From assembly GCA_015258065.1 (NCBI GenBank), contig JABZIZ010000011.1, positions 30,596 through 94,595 of the forward strand: a stretch of 64,000 nucleotides of DNA. Reading direction: 5' to 3'. Below the pieces are notes generated by a model that saw nothing but the letters and a program-made list of their open reading frames with translations, was not told where the DNA came from and did no database searches. Numbering within the stretch: position 1 is the stretch's first letter; each line of letters begins with the position of its first letter. The DNA is from Lachnospiraceae bacterium (GTDB lineage Bacteria; Bacillota; Clostridia; Lachnospirales; Lachnospiraceae). Shown here one piece after another: positions 1-8,141 of this stretch. The translations under genes and the position numbers were made by a program.

Positions 1-27
1 ATCCATGAGACGGAGGGATTAGGGTGA
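1..27 (+). CDS. C-terminal tail of an upstream gene (partial)
   Basis: Frame 1 is open from the window edge to TGA at 25-27 and encodes only eight residues (IHETEGLG). The stop overlaps a GTG start at 24-26 that has a good ribosome site, the GTGA arrangement typical of translationally coupled genes, so this is probably the end of a real gene. Nothing can be said about its function. Confidence 0.4.
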   Translation: MHETEGLG

Positions 28-191
28 TCAATTTTGAAGAGGAACTGAAGAAGTACCGTCCTGTGCCGGATATGGATTCTATGGAGGAATCCATACAGAA
101 TCAGGATCTGGATGATATGGCGGATGTGGCGCTGCGCCTTCTGAAGGAGGCGAAGGAAGAAGCCATCCAGATGAAAAAAACAAGAGACTGA
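24..191 (+). CDS. Small acidic protein, 55 aa, function unknown
   Basis: GTG start at 24 preceded by GGAGG at 12-16; stop TGA at 189-191. The product is highly charged, with no signal peptide or membrane segment, and its C-terminal half (about residues 28-52) should form one amphipathic helix rich in Glu, Lys and Leu. It sits 4 bp before the zinc-ribbon/TPR gene and overlaps the preceding stop, so it is probably the second gene of an operon. I do not recognise the family. A small partner or adaptor of the downstream TPR protein is possible, by position only. Confidence 0.6.
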   Translation: MINFEEELKKYRPVPDMDSMEESIQNQDLDDMADVALRLLKEAKEEAIQMKKTRD

Positions 192-195
192 GTGT

Positions 196-1800
196 ATGAT
201 GAGATGTTTCAATTGCGGATTTGAAGTCAATGAGGAAGACCGGTGCCCCAACTGTGGCATCGGGTTAAAAACCGAGAGGAAGATCCTGTATTTTTCCGAC
301 TATTTTTACAACGACGGTCTCGACAAAGCGAATGTAAAGGATCTGACAGGGGCGATTATTGCATTAAAGCAAAGCCTGAAATTCAACAAATACAATATTG
401 ATGCCCGGAACCTCCTTGGTTTATTGTTTCTGGAGATCGGGGAGATCGTCTCTGCGCTTTCGCAGTGGGTGGTTTCCAAGAACCTGCGTGCGGAGAACAA
501 CCGGGCGGATAAGTATTTGAATGAGATGCGAAAAGACCCGGAGCTTCTCGAGGTGATGAATCAGGGCATTCATCATTACAATATCGCACTCCGAAATGCC
601 AGGAAAAAGAGTTATGACATGGCGGTGATTCAGTTGAAGAAGGCACTGACCATGAACGGCAATCTATTGAGGGCAAGGCAGTTGCTTGCCCTTCTTTATA
701 TGCAGAGGGGAGATTATGCAAGGGCAAAAAAGGAAGTAAGCAGATGTTTTCAGATTGACCATGGAAGTACCAGAAGTGAGCGCTACCAAAGTGAGATCCG
801 TGCCTATTTCCGGGAAGGTTCCAGAGCCAAAAAAAAGACAGATGCAGGAATTTTGTCTGCCTTTCGGAGCAAAAACAAAGGGCATGAACATAAAAACGAA
901 AAGAAGCCCATCGTGCAGGGCGCCCAGACAGGGAAAAGTGCGGTGCAGTACCAGAACGGGAATGAGATCATCATTCAGCCGCTGAACCGGTTTCGAATGG
1001 ACGGAACCATTTCGGTGGTCAGCGTGGGAATCGGTCTGGTGATGGGGCTGCTCTTTGCCATTTACCTGATTTTGCCGGATATGATGCAGAAAAGGACCAC
1101 AGATTTTACCGATAAAGTCAAAGTGCTAAGTGAGGAAGCGGACAGGAAGAGTGTAGCCATCGATGATCTGGAGAAGCAGGTGAAGGAGCTGAACCAGACA
1201 AAGGGAGAAATGCAGCAGCAAATCGATGAATTTGAGGGAAGCGACAAGGCGGAAGACACCATGGACAACCTGATGATGGCTGCCGCTGCCTATATTTCCG
1301 GGACCGGAAAGATGGAAGAATATGCCGGATACATGGACGGTATTCATATCGAGCAGATCAATGATGCCGGTATGCCCGGTTATCAGAAGCTGTATGAAAT
1401 GCTGGTGGAGAGGATCGGAGTCAAGCTTTCCAGGTATTATTTTAAACAGGGAGCTTCTTCCTTCCGTACGGAAGATTATAAAAATGCCATCAAGATGTAT
1501 GGACTGGCTTTCCAATATGATGCGCAGAATGTCGATGCTCTGTACAACCTTGCGGAATCCTACCGCCTCTTTGGAGACAGCGTGAAAGCAAAACAGCTGT
1601 ATGACCAGGTGATCCGAGACTTCCCGGATTCCAGGAAAGAGTCGGGAGCGGAGGCAAGGCTGGCGGAAATGAAGAAGCAGGAAGAACAGGACAGAGAGAA
1701 TGCACAGAACTCGTCGAACGGTTCCTCCAGAAAGAACAGCGGTTCTTTGTCAACCACCAATCAGAATGCAGGTTCACAGACCACGAAAAGAGGACGCTGA
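196..1800 (+). CDS. Zinc-ribbon and TPR membrane protein
   Basis: 534 aa. The N-terminus carries a zinc ribbon with two CxxC pairs (Cys4, Cys7, Cys17, Cys20). TPR-like helical repeats follow at about 35-200, then a Lys-rich linker, one transmembrane segment at about 273-293, a coiled coil at about 300-348, and further TPR repeats at about 416-490 ending in a Ser/Asn-rich tail. The topology predicts a cytoplasmic zinc-ribbon/TPR half and an outside coiled-coil/TPR half, so it could be a scaffold linking two compartments. It overlaps the next gene by one base (TGATG). Partners and function are unknown. The start at 196 lacks a strong ribosome site, consistent with coupling to the gene just upstream. 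Confidence 0.85.
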   Translation: MMRCFNCGFEVNEEDRCPNCGIGLKTERKILYFSDYFYNDGLDKANVKDLTGAIIALKQSLKFNKYNIDARNLLGLLFLEIGEIVSALSQWVVSKNLRAENNRADKYLNEMRKDPELLEVMNQGIHHYNIALRNARKKSYDMAVIQLKKALTMNGNLLRARQLLALLYMQRGDYARAKKEVSRCFQIDHGSTRSERYQSEIRAYFREGSRAKKKTDAGILSAFRSKNKGHEHKNEKKPIVQGAQTGKSAVQYQNGNEIIIQPLNRFRMDGTISVVSVGIGLVMGLLFAIYLILPDMMQKRTTDFTDKVKVLSEEADRKSVAIDDLEKQVKELNQTKGEMQQQIDEFEGSDKAEDTMDNLMMAAAAYISGTGKMEEYAGYMDGIHIEQINDAGMPGYQKLYEMLVERIGVKLSRYYFKQGASSFRTEDYKNAIKMYGLAFQYDAQNVDALYNLAESYRLFGDSVKAKQLYDQVIRDFPDSRKESGAEARLAEMKKQEEQDRENAQNSSNGSSRKNSGSLSTTNQNAGSQTTKRGR

Positions 1801-2030
1801 TGAGGCAGATGGTATTTAAAATGGAGAGGCAGGGGCTTCTTAAAGAGGGGGATAAAATCACGGTAACAGAGGGAAGCCTCCCATCTGCGTATTATTATAC
1901 GATTGATCCCGCCCGGGCGATGAGCGGAAACATTCCTTTTTCCGAACGCTTGCAGTCCACAAAGGGAGTCGTTTGTAAGGTGGAGGAGAACGAAAGAGGA
2001 TTCTATGTCACGGCGGAATTTGAAGAGTGA
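1800..2030 (+). CDS. Conserved small protein, 76 aa, unknown
   Basis: Starts at the ATG overlapping the stop of the TPR membrane protein (TGATG), a sign of translational coupling. The 76-residue product has no signal peptide and no membrane helix. Alternating hydrophobic residues and the segment VVCKVEENERGFYVTAEFEE suggest a small beta-rich domain. No family recognised. Its place between two TPR proteins suggests work in the same uncharacterised complex; this is inference from context. Confidence 0.65.
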   Translation: MRQMVFKMERQGLLKEGDKITVTEGSLPSAYYYTIDPARAMSGNIPFSERLQSTKGVVCKVEENERGFYVTAEFEE

Positions 2031-2045
2031 TTTCTGGCGCTCCAA

Positions 2046-2135
2046 CCGAATACATCCCGGCTGGATTCTCCCATACGAACCGGCAGGAAACCGAATACAT
2101 CCCGGCTGGATGTTCCCATACGGACCGGCAGGAAC
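2046..2135 (+). repeat. Two tandem copies of a 45-bp repeat
   Basis: Units at 2046-2090 and 2091-2135 are nearly identical and begin CCGAATACATCCCGGCTGGA. Read in frame with the downstream gene they give NRIHPGW followed by PYxPAG, twice. Because the best start of the lipoprotein gene is further down at 2170, the repeat is more likely untranslated spacer than a protein N-terminus. Confidence 0.85.
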
Positions 2136-2169
2136 TGGAGGAGTCAATCGTGAGGGAGGAACAGCGGTT

Positions 2170-3249
2170 TTGAGAAGGAGAGTCACACGGGGGCTTACGC
2201 TTCTGCTTTGTAGTACGTTGCTTTTATGTGGCTGCTCTTTTCACAACGAAAACCCGGTGCTATCGGAGGCAGCGAAACAGATTCAGACGCTTCATTACGA
2301 CGAAGCCATTGCAAAGCTAAAGAACGGGAAAGGGGACCTTTCCAAAGCAAGAGAGGCAAAGCGTCTGCTGGGCATCGCTTATTTAAAAAAAGGCTCTTAC
2401 AAGAAGGCGGCAGCTACTTTGAAAAAAGCGCTTTCCATGAGCAACGGTCTGCTTTGTGAAGAGGATTTTGATCTCAGCTATTATCTGGCGCAGTGCTATC
2501 GGAAGATGGGAAAGGCGGAGGAAGCGCAGAAGGTTTACGAGCACATTTTAGCGCTCCGTCCGCATGATTTAACGGCGCTGTATGAGATGGGTGCGACGAA
2601 GCTGGCAGCAGGGGATTTGACGGGGGCGGCAGCGAGTCTGGACAAGGCGGTGAACGAAGATCCCGGAAATCTGGATTTGCGGATTCGCATTTTCCAGATG
2701 TATGCCCAAAACGGAAAAGAAGATACGGGTAAGGCGGTTCTTTCAGAAGCCAGGAACCGCTATGGTTCGAAGTTGAGTGCATACGATCGGGGAAGGTTGG
2801 ATTTTTATCTGGGAAACAATGCGGAAGCGCAGAGCGGACTGGAGAAAGCGCTTGCACAGGCCGGAGAGAAAGAAAAAGCGGGGATCGCCCTTTTGCTCGG
2901 ACAGACGGGGGAAAAGCAGGGACAGTATCAGTATGCGATTGATATTTATTCTTCCGTACTGAAGGCGGGAGAACCGGATGCCAGGCTTTATAATCGAAGA
3001 GCGTTGTGCAGAATGGCTTTAAAGGAGTATGCGGAGGCAATTACGGATCTGGAAGCGGGGCTTGCACGAAAGGATCCGTCCGCATCCAGAACGCTTCTGC
3101 GAAATGAAGTAACAGCCTATGAGTATAGCGGAGATTTTACGAAGGCAAAAGAAAAAATGAAGGAGTATCTCTCTTTGTACCCTGAAGATGCGGAAGCGCA
3201 GAGAGAAGAAATTTTTTTGTCGACGAGAAACGAAGAACCGACAGAATAA
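2170..3249 (+). CDS. TPR-repeat lipoprotein
   Basis: I choose the TTG at 2170 because GAGGGAGGA (2152-2160) sits about 9 bp upstream and because it puts a lipoprotein signal at the N-terminus: RRR, then a hydrophobic stretch ending LLLCGC, with the lipidated Cys near residue 22. The upstream in-frame ATG at 2005 would read through the 45-bp repeats first. The mature protein (359 aa in all) is built of about eight TPR-like repeats, for example AKRLLGIAYLKKGSYKKAA and ALYEMGATKLAAGDLTGAA. It is probably a membrane-anchored outside scaffold, continuing the TPR theme of the operon. Substrate and partners are unknown. Confidence 0.8.
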   Translation: MRRRVTRGLTLLLCSTLLLCGCSFHNENPVLSEAAKQIQTLHYDEAIAKLKNGKGDLSKAREAKRLLGIAYLKKGSYKKAAATLKKALSMSNGLLCEEDFDLSYYLAQCYRKMGKAEEAQKVYEHILALRPHDLTALYEMGATKLAAGDLTGAAASLDKAVNEDPGNLDLRIRIFQMYAQNGKEDTGKAVLSEARNRYGSKLSAYDRGRLDFYLGNNAEAQSGLEKALAQAGEKEKAGIALLLGQTGEKQGQYQYAIDIYSSVLKAGEPDARLYNRRALCRMALKEYAEAITDLEAGLARKDPSASRTLLRNEVTAYEYSGDFTKAKEKMKEYLSLYPEDAEAQREEIFLSTRNEEPTE

Positions 3250-3319
3250 AAACAGGACAGAATCCGAACAGCGGTATTGCAGTACCAACGGAGTGGCAGC
3301 CATTATGCAGGAGGCATGT

Positions 3320-5344
3320 ATGAGATCGAGTTCCCAATCTAGTTCCCAATCATCTCCCCTACGAGGGACGCAATTACCACAGGAGTCCAAAGCAACGAAA
3401 GAGACCAAGGCATCGAAAGAGTCCAAAGCATCGAAAGAGTCCAGTGTATCAAGAGAGTCCAAGGCATCGAAAGAGTCCAGTGTATCAAAAGAGTCAAGCG
3501 CATCGACTCTCTTTGAGGAACGACTGAAAAAGCACATGGATGAGCTGAAATGGCTGTATGCGGAGCTGTATCATGACGAACAGGGAAAGCCGGATCAGCA
3601 GGCGCTCGCATATTTTTTGCAGGTTTTGCGAAAAAATGCGGAGGAGCGCTCCGAAGAATTGAAAGCGTGGGATCATCAAAAAGAGCAGAATCCGGATTGG
3701 TACAGGAAGCAGGATCTGACCGGTATGATGATGTATACCGAGTGTTTCGGAGAAAACCTTGCGGGAGTGCGCTCGCATTTGGATTATCTGAAAGAATGCG
3801 GTATTTCTTATCTGCATCTGATGCCTTTGCTACAAAGCCCAAAGGGCAGGAGTGACGGTGGTTATGCGGTATCCGATTTCCGCACCATCGAGCCGGAGCT
3901 GGGTACGATGGAGGATCTGTCGCTGTTAACCAGGGCCTGCCACGAAGAGGGAATCGTCACCTGCCTTGATTTCGTCATGAACCACACCAGTGAGGATCAT
4001 GAGTGGGCAAAAAGGGCCAGAGCAGGAGAAAAGGAATATCAGGACCGATTTTTCTTTTATGATAACTGGGATATTCCGAATGCATTTGAAAGGACCGTTC
4101 CGCAGGTGTTCCCACAGACGGCGCCGGGCAATTTTACCTGGTGTGAAGAAGCAAAAAAAGTTGTGATGACTACTTTTTACCCTTATCAGTGGGATTTGAA
4201 TTATGCGAATCCGGTCGTTTTTAATGATATGACGGATAACCTGTTATTTCTTTGCAACCGGGGAATCGATGTGATTCGACTGGATGCGACGCCGTATATC
4301 TGGAAGAGTCTGGGAACGAATTGCAGGAATTTGCCACAGGTACATTCCCTGGTCCGCCTTCTCCATATCGCGGCGGACATTGTCTGCCCCGGTACCTTAA
4401 TGCTGGGAGAGGTGGTCATGGAGCCGAAGGAAGTGGTTCCCTACTTCGGCAGCGTCGAAAAACCGGAATGTGACCTGCTCTACAATGTGACGACGATGGC
4501 GTGTACCTGGCATACGGTAGCGACCAGAGATGTGAGACTTTTAAAGCATCAGCTGGCGACTACCTTTGCGCTTCCGAAGGAATATACGTTTCTCAACTAT
4601 CTTCGCTGCCATGACGATATCGGTTGGGGGCTGGATTATGGATACCTGCAAAATTTTGGAATCACCCAGGTGGCGCACAAAAAATATTTGAATGATTATT
4701 TAACGGGAAGGTATTACGGATCCGATGCCAGAGGAGAGTTATACAATGACGATCCAAGACTGGGAGATGCGAGGCTCTGCGGCACGACGGCCTCGTTATG
4801 TGGAGTAGAAGCGGCGGAGTATGAGAAGAATGAGGAGAAGCTTCACAGGGCACTTCGTAAGGACATCATGCTTCATGCTTTCTTACTCACGCTTTCCGGG
4901 ATTCCGGTGCTATACTCCGGGGACGAGATTGCACAGCTGAACGATTATTCTTACCACGAAGATCCGCTGAAATGGGAAGATTCCAGGTACCTCCACCGCG
5001 GCAAATTTCTCTGGGAGGATGAAAAGAAACGCAAGAGGCTGCACACCAGGCAGGGAGAGATGTTCCGTGCGTTGAAAAGACTGCTTGCCGTCAGAGCCAA
5101 AAATCTCTCCTTCCATCCCAGGGCGGAGAGCTGGATCATCGAAACCTACAACGATCATGTGCTTGGAATCGGCAGATATTATGAGGGAAGGAAATTGATC
5201 GCGCTCTTCAATTTTTCTGAAGAGGAGGAGATTGCGTGGATCAATGAGGAAGGCAGGTATAAGGATCTGATCAGCAAAAAAAAGGTGGAAGCGAAGTCGC
5301 CCCGTATCCCAGCCTTTGATTTTCTATGGATGCAGTCGGTCTAA
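3320..5344 (+). CDS. Amylosucrase-like GH13 glycoside hydrolase
   Basis: 674 aa from ATG 3320, chosen for AGGAGG at 3309-3314; an upstream frame opening at 3188 would overlap the lipoprotein gene. The first 65 residues are Ser/Lys/Glu-rich hexapeptide repeats without a signal sequence, so the enzyme is probably intracellular. The GH13 barrel follows: nucleophile Asp near 322 (IDVIRLDATP), acid/base Glu near 364 (MLGEVV) and the third catalytic Asp near 432 in RCHDDIGW, which is typical of amylosucrases and related GH13_4 enzymes. LSGIPVLYSGDEIAQLNDYSY is also subfamily-like. The likely reaction is transfer or hydrolysis of the glucosyl unit of sucrose. Trehalose synthase-like activity cannot be excluded. 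Confidence 0.85.
   Translation: MRSSSQSSSQSSPLRGTQLPQESKATKETKASKESKASKESSVSRESKASKESSVSKESSASTLFEERLKKHMDELKWLYAELYHDEQGKPDQQALAYFLQVLRKNAEERSEELKAWDHQKEQNPDWYRKQDLTGMMMYTECFGENLAGVRSHLDYLKECGISYLHLMPLLQSPKGRSDGGYAVSDFRTIEPELGTMEDLSLLTRACHEEGIVTCLDFVMNHTSEDHEWAKRARAGEKEYQDRFFFYDNWDIPNAFERTVPQVFPQTAPGNFTWCEEAKKVVMTTFYPYQWDLNYANPVVFNDMTDNLLFLCNRGIDVIRLDATPYIWKSLGTNCRNLPQVHSLVRLLHIAADIVCPGTLMLGEVVMEPKEVVPYFGSVEKPECDLLYNVTTMACTWHTVATRDVRLLKHQLATTFALPKEYTFLNYLRCHDDIGWGLDYGYLQNFGITQVAHKKYLNDYLTGRYYGSDARGELYNDDPRLGDARLCGTTASLCGVEAAEYEKNEEKLHRALRKDIMLHAFLLTLSGIPVLYSGDEIAQLNDYSYHEDPLKWEDSRYLHRGKFLWEDEKKRKRLHTRQGEMFRALKRLLAVRAKNLSFHPRAESWIIETYNDHVLGIGRYYEGRKLIALFNFSEEEEIAWINEEGRYKDLISKKKVEAKSPRIPAFDFLWMQSV
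3390..3508 (+). repeat. In-frame 18-bp repeats encoding (A/V)SKES(K/S)
   Basis: About six or seven imperfect 18-bp units (GCATCGAAAGAGTCCAAA type) lie in frame near the 5' end of the GH13 gene and give a hydrophilic SKESKASKESS linker. Multiples of 18 bp would change linker length without a frameshift. Confidence 0.85.
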
Positions 5345-5453
5345 GGAGGGGGCGGTGCAACGTCGTTTGTTTTTGCGTCTCTTTCTGCTTGCCGTGAAAC
5401 AGGCATCACGAGTACCTGATCATCCATATTGCGACGTTTGCTCCGCCCCTCCT
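5344..5453. repeat. Long inverted repeat between convergent genes
   Basis: Arms at 5344-5365 and 5432-5453 pair over about 20 bp (AGGAGGGG...CGTCG against CGACG...CCCCTCCT) with one mismatch and two single-base bulges, separated by 66 nt that can pair further. It lies between the stops of the GH13 gene (+) and the hydrolase (-). It may act as a shared 3' structure or terminator, though no clear T-tract follows either arm. Confidence 0.6.
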
Positions 5454-5472
5454 GCAAGGGCTCAGGCAGAGA

Positions 5473-6438
5473 TCAGGCGGAGAATTTTTCGATTTCTGTC
5501 CAGTATTTTTTCAGAATGGCATTGTTGCAGCGGTAGAGCTCGTGTTTTGCATTCTTGATCAGAACCAGACGGGAGTATTTGGAGGGAGAATCATTTTTTT
5601 CCAGCTCATGGATAAAATGAATCTGTCCCTTGGGAAGCACCATACTGTCTGCTTCGGTTTGGAAGAGAAGGACGGGCGTTTTCACTCTGCGGCAGTTCCT
5701 GGAATTCCCGATCTCATGGGTGAGTTTCAAAAATTGCATGGCATTGGAGAGAGACAGGCCGCGAGTCTGATAGCTTTCTTCTTTGCACATCTTCTGATAC
5801 CAGTAGTCATAGCGGGGTAGACTGTTGGTTAAAGCGTCCTGCGGAGCGTAGGGCTCCACTTCCGGTTCTCCGGTCCAGTATTTTCGGCCGAGTCCGTGCC
5901 GGATCATGAAGTGGCCATAGGCAAGGGCAAGCGGCAGCGGGATTTTGCCACTGTTGATGTCCAGCATGGGAGAAGAGAGGATGGCTTTTTGGAAATCGTC
6001 CGGATACCGTTCCAGATAGGCGGCAGCGACCGCCCCTCCCATCGAATGCGCAAAGAGAAAGGTAGGAGCGCCCTGAAGAATCTCGTGAACAAAGGTGTGC
6101 AGATCATCGATCAGGTCTGCATAATTTTCAATATTCACGAGAAAGGGGTCATTGACAGATCGGTAGGAATATCCGTGTTCCCGCTGTTGCAGGAGGGCGA
6201 CCCGGTATCCGAGTTGTAAAAAGTAGTAAGCGGTCTCGTAGAATTTCGGAATAGCCTCTGCGAATCCGTGAAGAATGACGAGGGTCTGTGCGTTTTTGTT
6301 GTCCGCGTCATAGATTTCATAATAGAGAGGCTGACCTTTTGCCCGCTCAAACGTTCCTGTGTGTTTGTGAGCTTCCAATCTGGGAAGAACCTTATTCTGC
6401 ATTTCTTCCGCATAATGATTTTCGTCTAAAATCTTCAT
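5473..6438 (-). CDS. Alpha/beta hydrolase, lysophospholipase/serine aminopeptidase-like
   Basis: 321 aa from the ATG at 6438, which has a GGAAGGAAAGG-type ribosome site; a longer reading from 6519 lacks one. It has the alpha/beta-hydrolase fold of the PldB/monoglyceride-lipase group (Hydrolase_4): oxyanion turn LVILHGFAE, nucleophile elbow FAHSMGG (Ser132), acid in QTEADSMV and His in NAKHELY near the end. No signal peptide, so a cytosolic esterase or lysophospholipase is likely. It is monocistronic, facing the GH13 gene. The substrate cannot be told from sequence. Confidence 0.85.
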   Translation of the reverse strand: MKILDENHYAEEMQNKVLPRLEAHKHTGTFERAKGQPLYYEIYDADNKNAQTLVILHGFAEAIPKFYETAYYFLQLGYRVALLQQREHGYSYRSVNDPFLVNIENYADLIDDLHTFVHEILQGAPTFLFAHSMGGAVAAAYLERYPDDFQKAILSSPMLDINSGKIPLPLALAYGHFMIRHGLGRKYWTGEPEVEPYAPQDALTNSLPRYDYWYQKMCKEESYQTRGLSLSNAMQFLKLTHEIGNSRNCRRVKTPVLLFQTEADSMVLPKGQIHFIHELEKNDSPSKYSRLVLIKNAKHELYRCNNAILKKYWTEIEKFSA

Positions 6439-6540
6439 CTGCTGCCTTTCCTTCCGGTCGACTCTTAGTGCCGGATTCTTTATCGGCGAAGTCGTGTCTT
6501 TTCTTTTGTCCTTTTGCAAAAAAATGTTTCTATTTATCTG

Positions 6541-6626
6541 CCGATGAATCGATTGACCTACCTATGAAATCAATGATCTAATGATGAAATCAATGATCTG
6601 CCGATGAATCATTTTACCTACCTATA
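6541..6626. repeat. Nested short direct repeats upstream of the hydrolase
   Basis: CCGATGAATC...ACCTACCTAT recurs 60 bp apart (6541 and 6601), and ATGAAATCAATGATCT recurs 20 bp apart (6564-6579 and 6584-6599). The block lies between the hydrolase promoter region and the terminator of the transporter gene. Confidence 0.7.
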
Positions 6627-6670
6627 AATAAAACTGCAATTCTGCCAAAAAAGCAAGCAGAATTGCAGTT
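6622..6670 (-). terminator. Rho-independent terminator of the NSS transporter gene
   Basis: Perfect 14-bp stem (6632-6645 with 6657-6670), followed on the minus strand by TTATTTAT. It lies 25 bp past the transporter stop. Confidence 0.8.
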
Positions 6671-6694
6671 CGTGAATACGAAGATACAAGGACC

Positions 6695-8047
6695 TCAGCC
6701 AATGCCTCCCAGAATGGCGCCGCAGATGAGGGCAAGGAGAGAAAGTCCGCAGAAGAGATACTTTCCTGCCTGATACCAGGTATTTCCAAGCGGTTTGGAA
6801 GCCCCTGCATTGACGGCATCCAGTGCATATTTTTTACCGAACATCCAGAAGAACATGATGCCGGCAAGGAGTGCGCCGAGCGGGCAGATGTAGATGGAGA
6901 CGGCATCCATCCATTCGGATACGATCCCCTGAATCCCCAGAGCAACGACCGTCCCGATGACGCCGATGGTGCAGACGGCAGGTACTCTCTTCATGTGGAA
7001 CTGCTGCTGGAGTGTGGCAACCGGTGCTTCGTAGAGGTTGACGAGCGACGAAAGTCCCGCAAACATCACGCAGATGTAGAAGACGACGCCGACGATGGCA
7101 CCTCCGGGCATCCGGTTCATGACGTTTAGAAGGTGGATGAACATGAGTCCGGGACCACCTACGCTCAGCTCTTCGCCGCAGGTCGCCATCGCGGGGATAA
7201 TCAGGAAGGCGGCCAGGAGAGCGGCCAGCGTATCAAAGACGCCGATCTGAAGAGCGGACCTAGGAATGTCCTCTTTTTTGCTCAGATAGGAACCATAGAT
7301 GACCGTGCCGTTTCCTGCGATGGAAAGGGAGAAGAAGGCCTGTCCAAAAGCAAAGATCCAGAGCTTGGGGTTCATGAGAGCCTGCGGATTGACGGTGAAG
7401 ATGTACTGATATCCGTTGACAGCGCCGGGCTGGAAGCCGACATAGATGGCAAGACCAACCAGCATGACAAAGAGGAGTGGCATCATGATTTTGTTGGCTT
7501 TTTCAATGCCTCCTGCGACACCGAGTCCCATGATGGCAAAGTTGACGATGAGGGCGACGACAATCCAAAGGTTATTGCCGAGAGCGCTGGCAGTGCCACC
7601 AAAGAGACCGCCGATTTTGTCCATGTCCGCCCCCAGCTGAATCAGTTCTCCCGTGCAGGCAAGAAAGACGTATTTAAAGATCCAGCCGACCACGCAGGAA
7701 TAACCGATGGCAAGCGCCAGAGAGCCGAGAGAGGGGATGATACCGATTTTTTCCCCAAGAGAAGCTCCTTTTCCGGCGTGCTCCGTGGCTTTTGCAAAGG
7801 CGCCGATCGGGCCCTTGCCGGTGCTTCTGCCCAGAGCGATTTCTTCTGTGACACCGAGGCTTGCGATAATCACGACAAAAATGAAATAAGGAATTAAAAA
7901 GGTCATGCCGCCCCAGGCGGAAACCAAAACAGGAAATCGCCAGAGGTTTCCCATACCGACTGCGGAACCGATACAGGCAAGAATAAATCCGATTCGGGAA
8001 TCAAATCCGTCCGCCTTCCCTTCGGGCGGGGTGGTATTTTCGTTCAT
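6695..8047 (-). CDS. Sodium-dependent amino-acid transporter, NSS/SLC6 family
   Basis: 450 aa with 11-12 predicted membrane helices. The N-terminal GSAVGMGNLWRFP is the hallmark TM1 segment of neurotransmitter:sodium symporters, which binds sodium and substrate. The start at 8047 has GGAGG 7 bp upstream. Bacterial members (LeuT, MhsT, TnaT) import neutral or aromatic amino acids. It lies 94 bp downstream of a tryptophanase-family gene on the same strand, so import of the lyase's substrate (an aromatic or sulphur amino acid) is the natural inference. It ends at its own terminator. Confidence 0.92.
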   Translation of the reverse strand: MNENTTPPEGKADGFDSRIGFILACIGSAVGMGNLWRFPVLVSAWGGMTFLIPYFIFVVIIASLGVTEEIALGRSTGKGPIGAFAKATEHAGKGASLGEKIGIIPSLGSLALAIGYSCVVGWIFKYVFLACTGELIQLGADMDKIGGLFGGTASALGNNLWIVVALIVNFAIMGLGVAGGIEKANKIMMPLLFVMLVGLAIYVGFQPGAVNGYQYIFTVNPQALMNPKLWIFAFGQAFFSLSIAGNGTVIYGSYLSKKEDIPRSALQIGVFDTLAALLAAFLIIPAMATCGEELSVGGPGLMFIHLLNVMNRMPGGAIVGVVFYICVMFAGLSSLVNLYEAPVATLQQQFHMKRVPAVCTIGVIGTVVALGIQGIVSEWMDAVSIYICPLGALLAGIMFFWMFGKKYALDAVNAGASKPLGNTWYQAGKYLFCGLSLLALICGAILGGIG

Positions 8048-8141
8048 AACTGCCTCCTAATTGGACCGGGGGCAGAACGCCCCCGGAAGAATTCATATTG
8101 TGGCGTGTGTTGGGTCACATATTTGGAATCACGTGTTCGGA

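Noticed and set aside
7133..7897. 254-codon open frame antisense to the NSS transporter
   Set aside because: It mirrors the membrane-protein gene in another frame; low hydrophobicity and Asp/Gly/His richness are what the antisense of such a gene gives.
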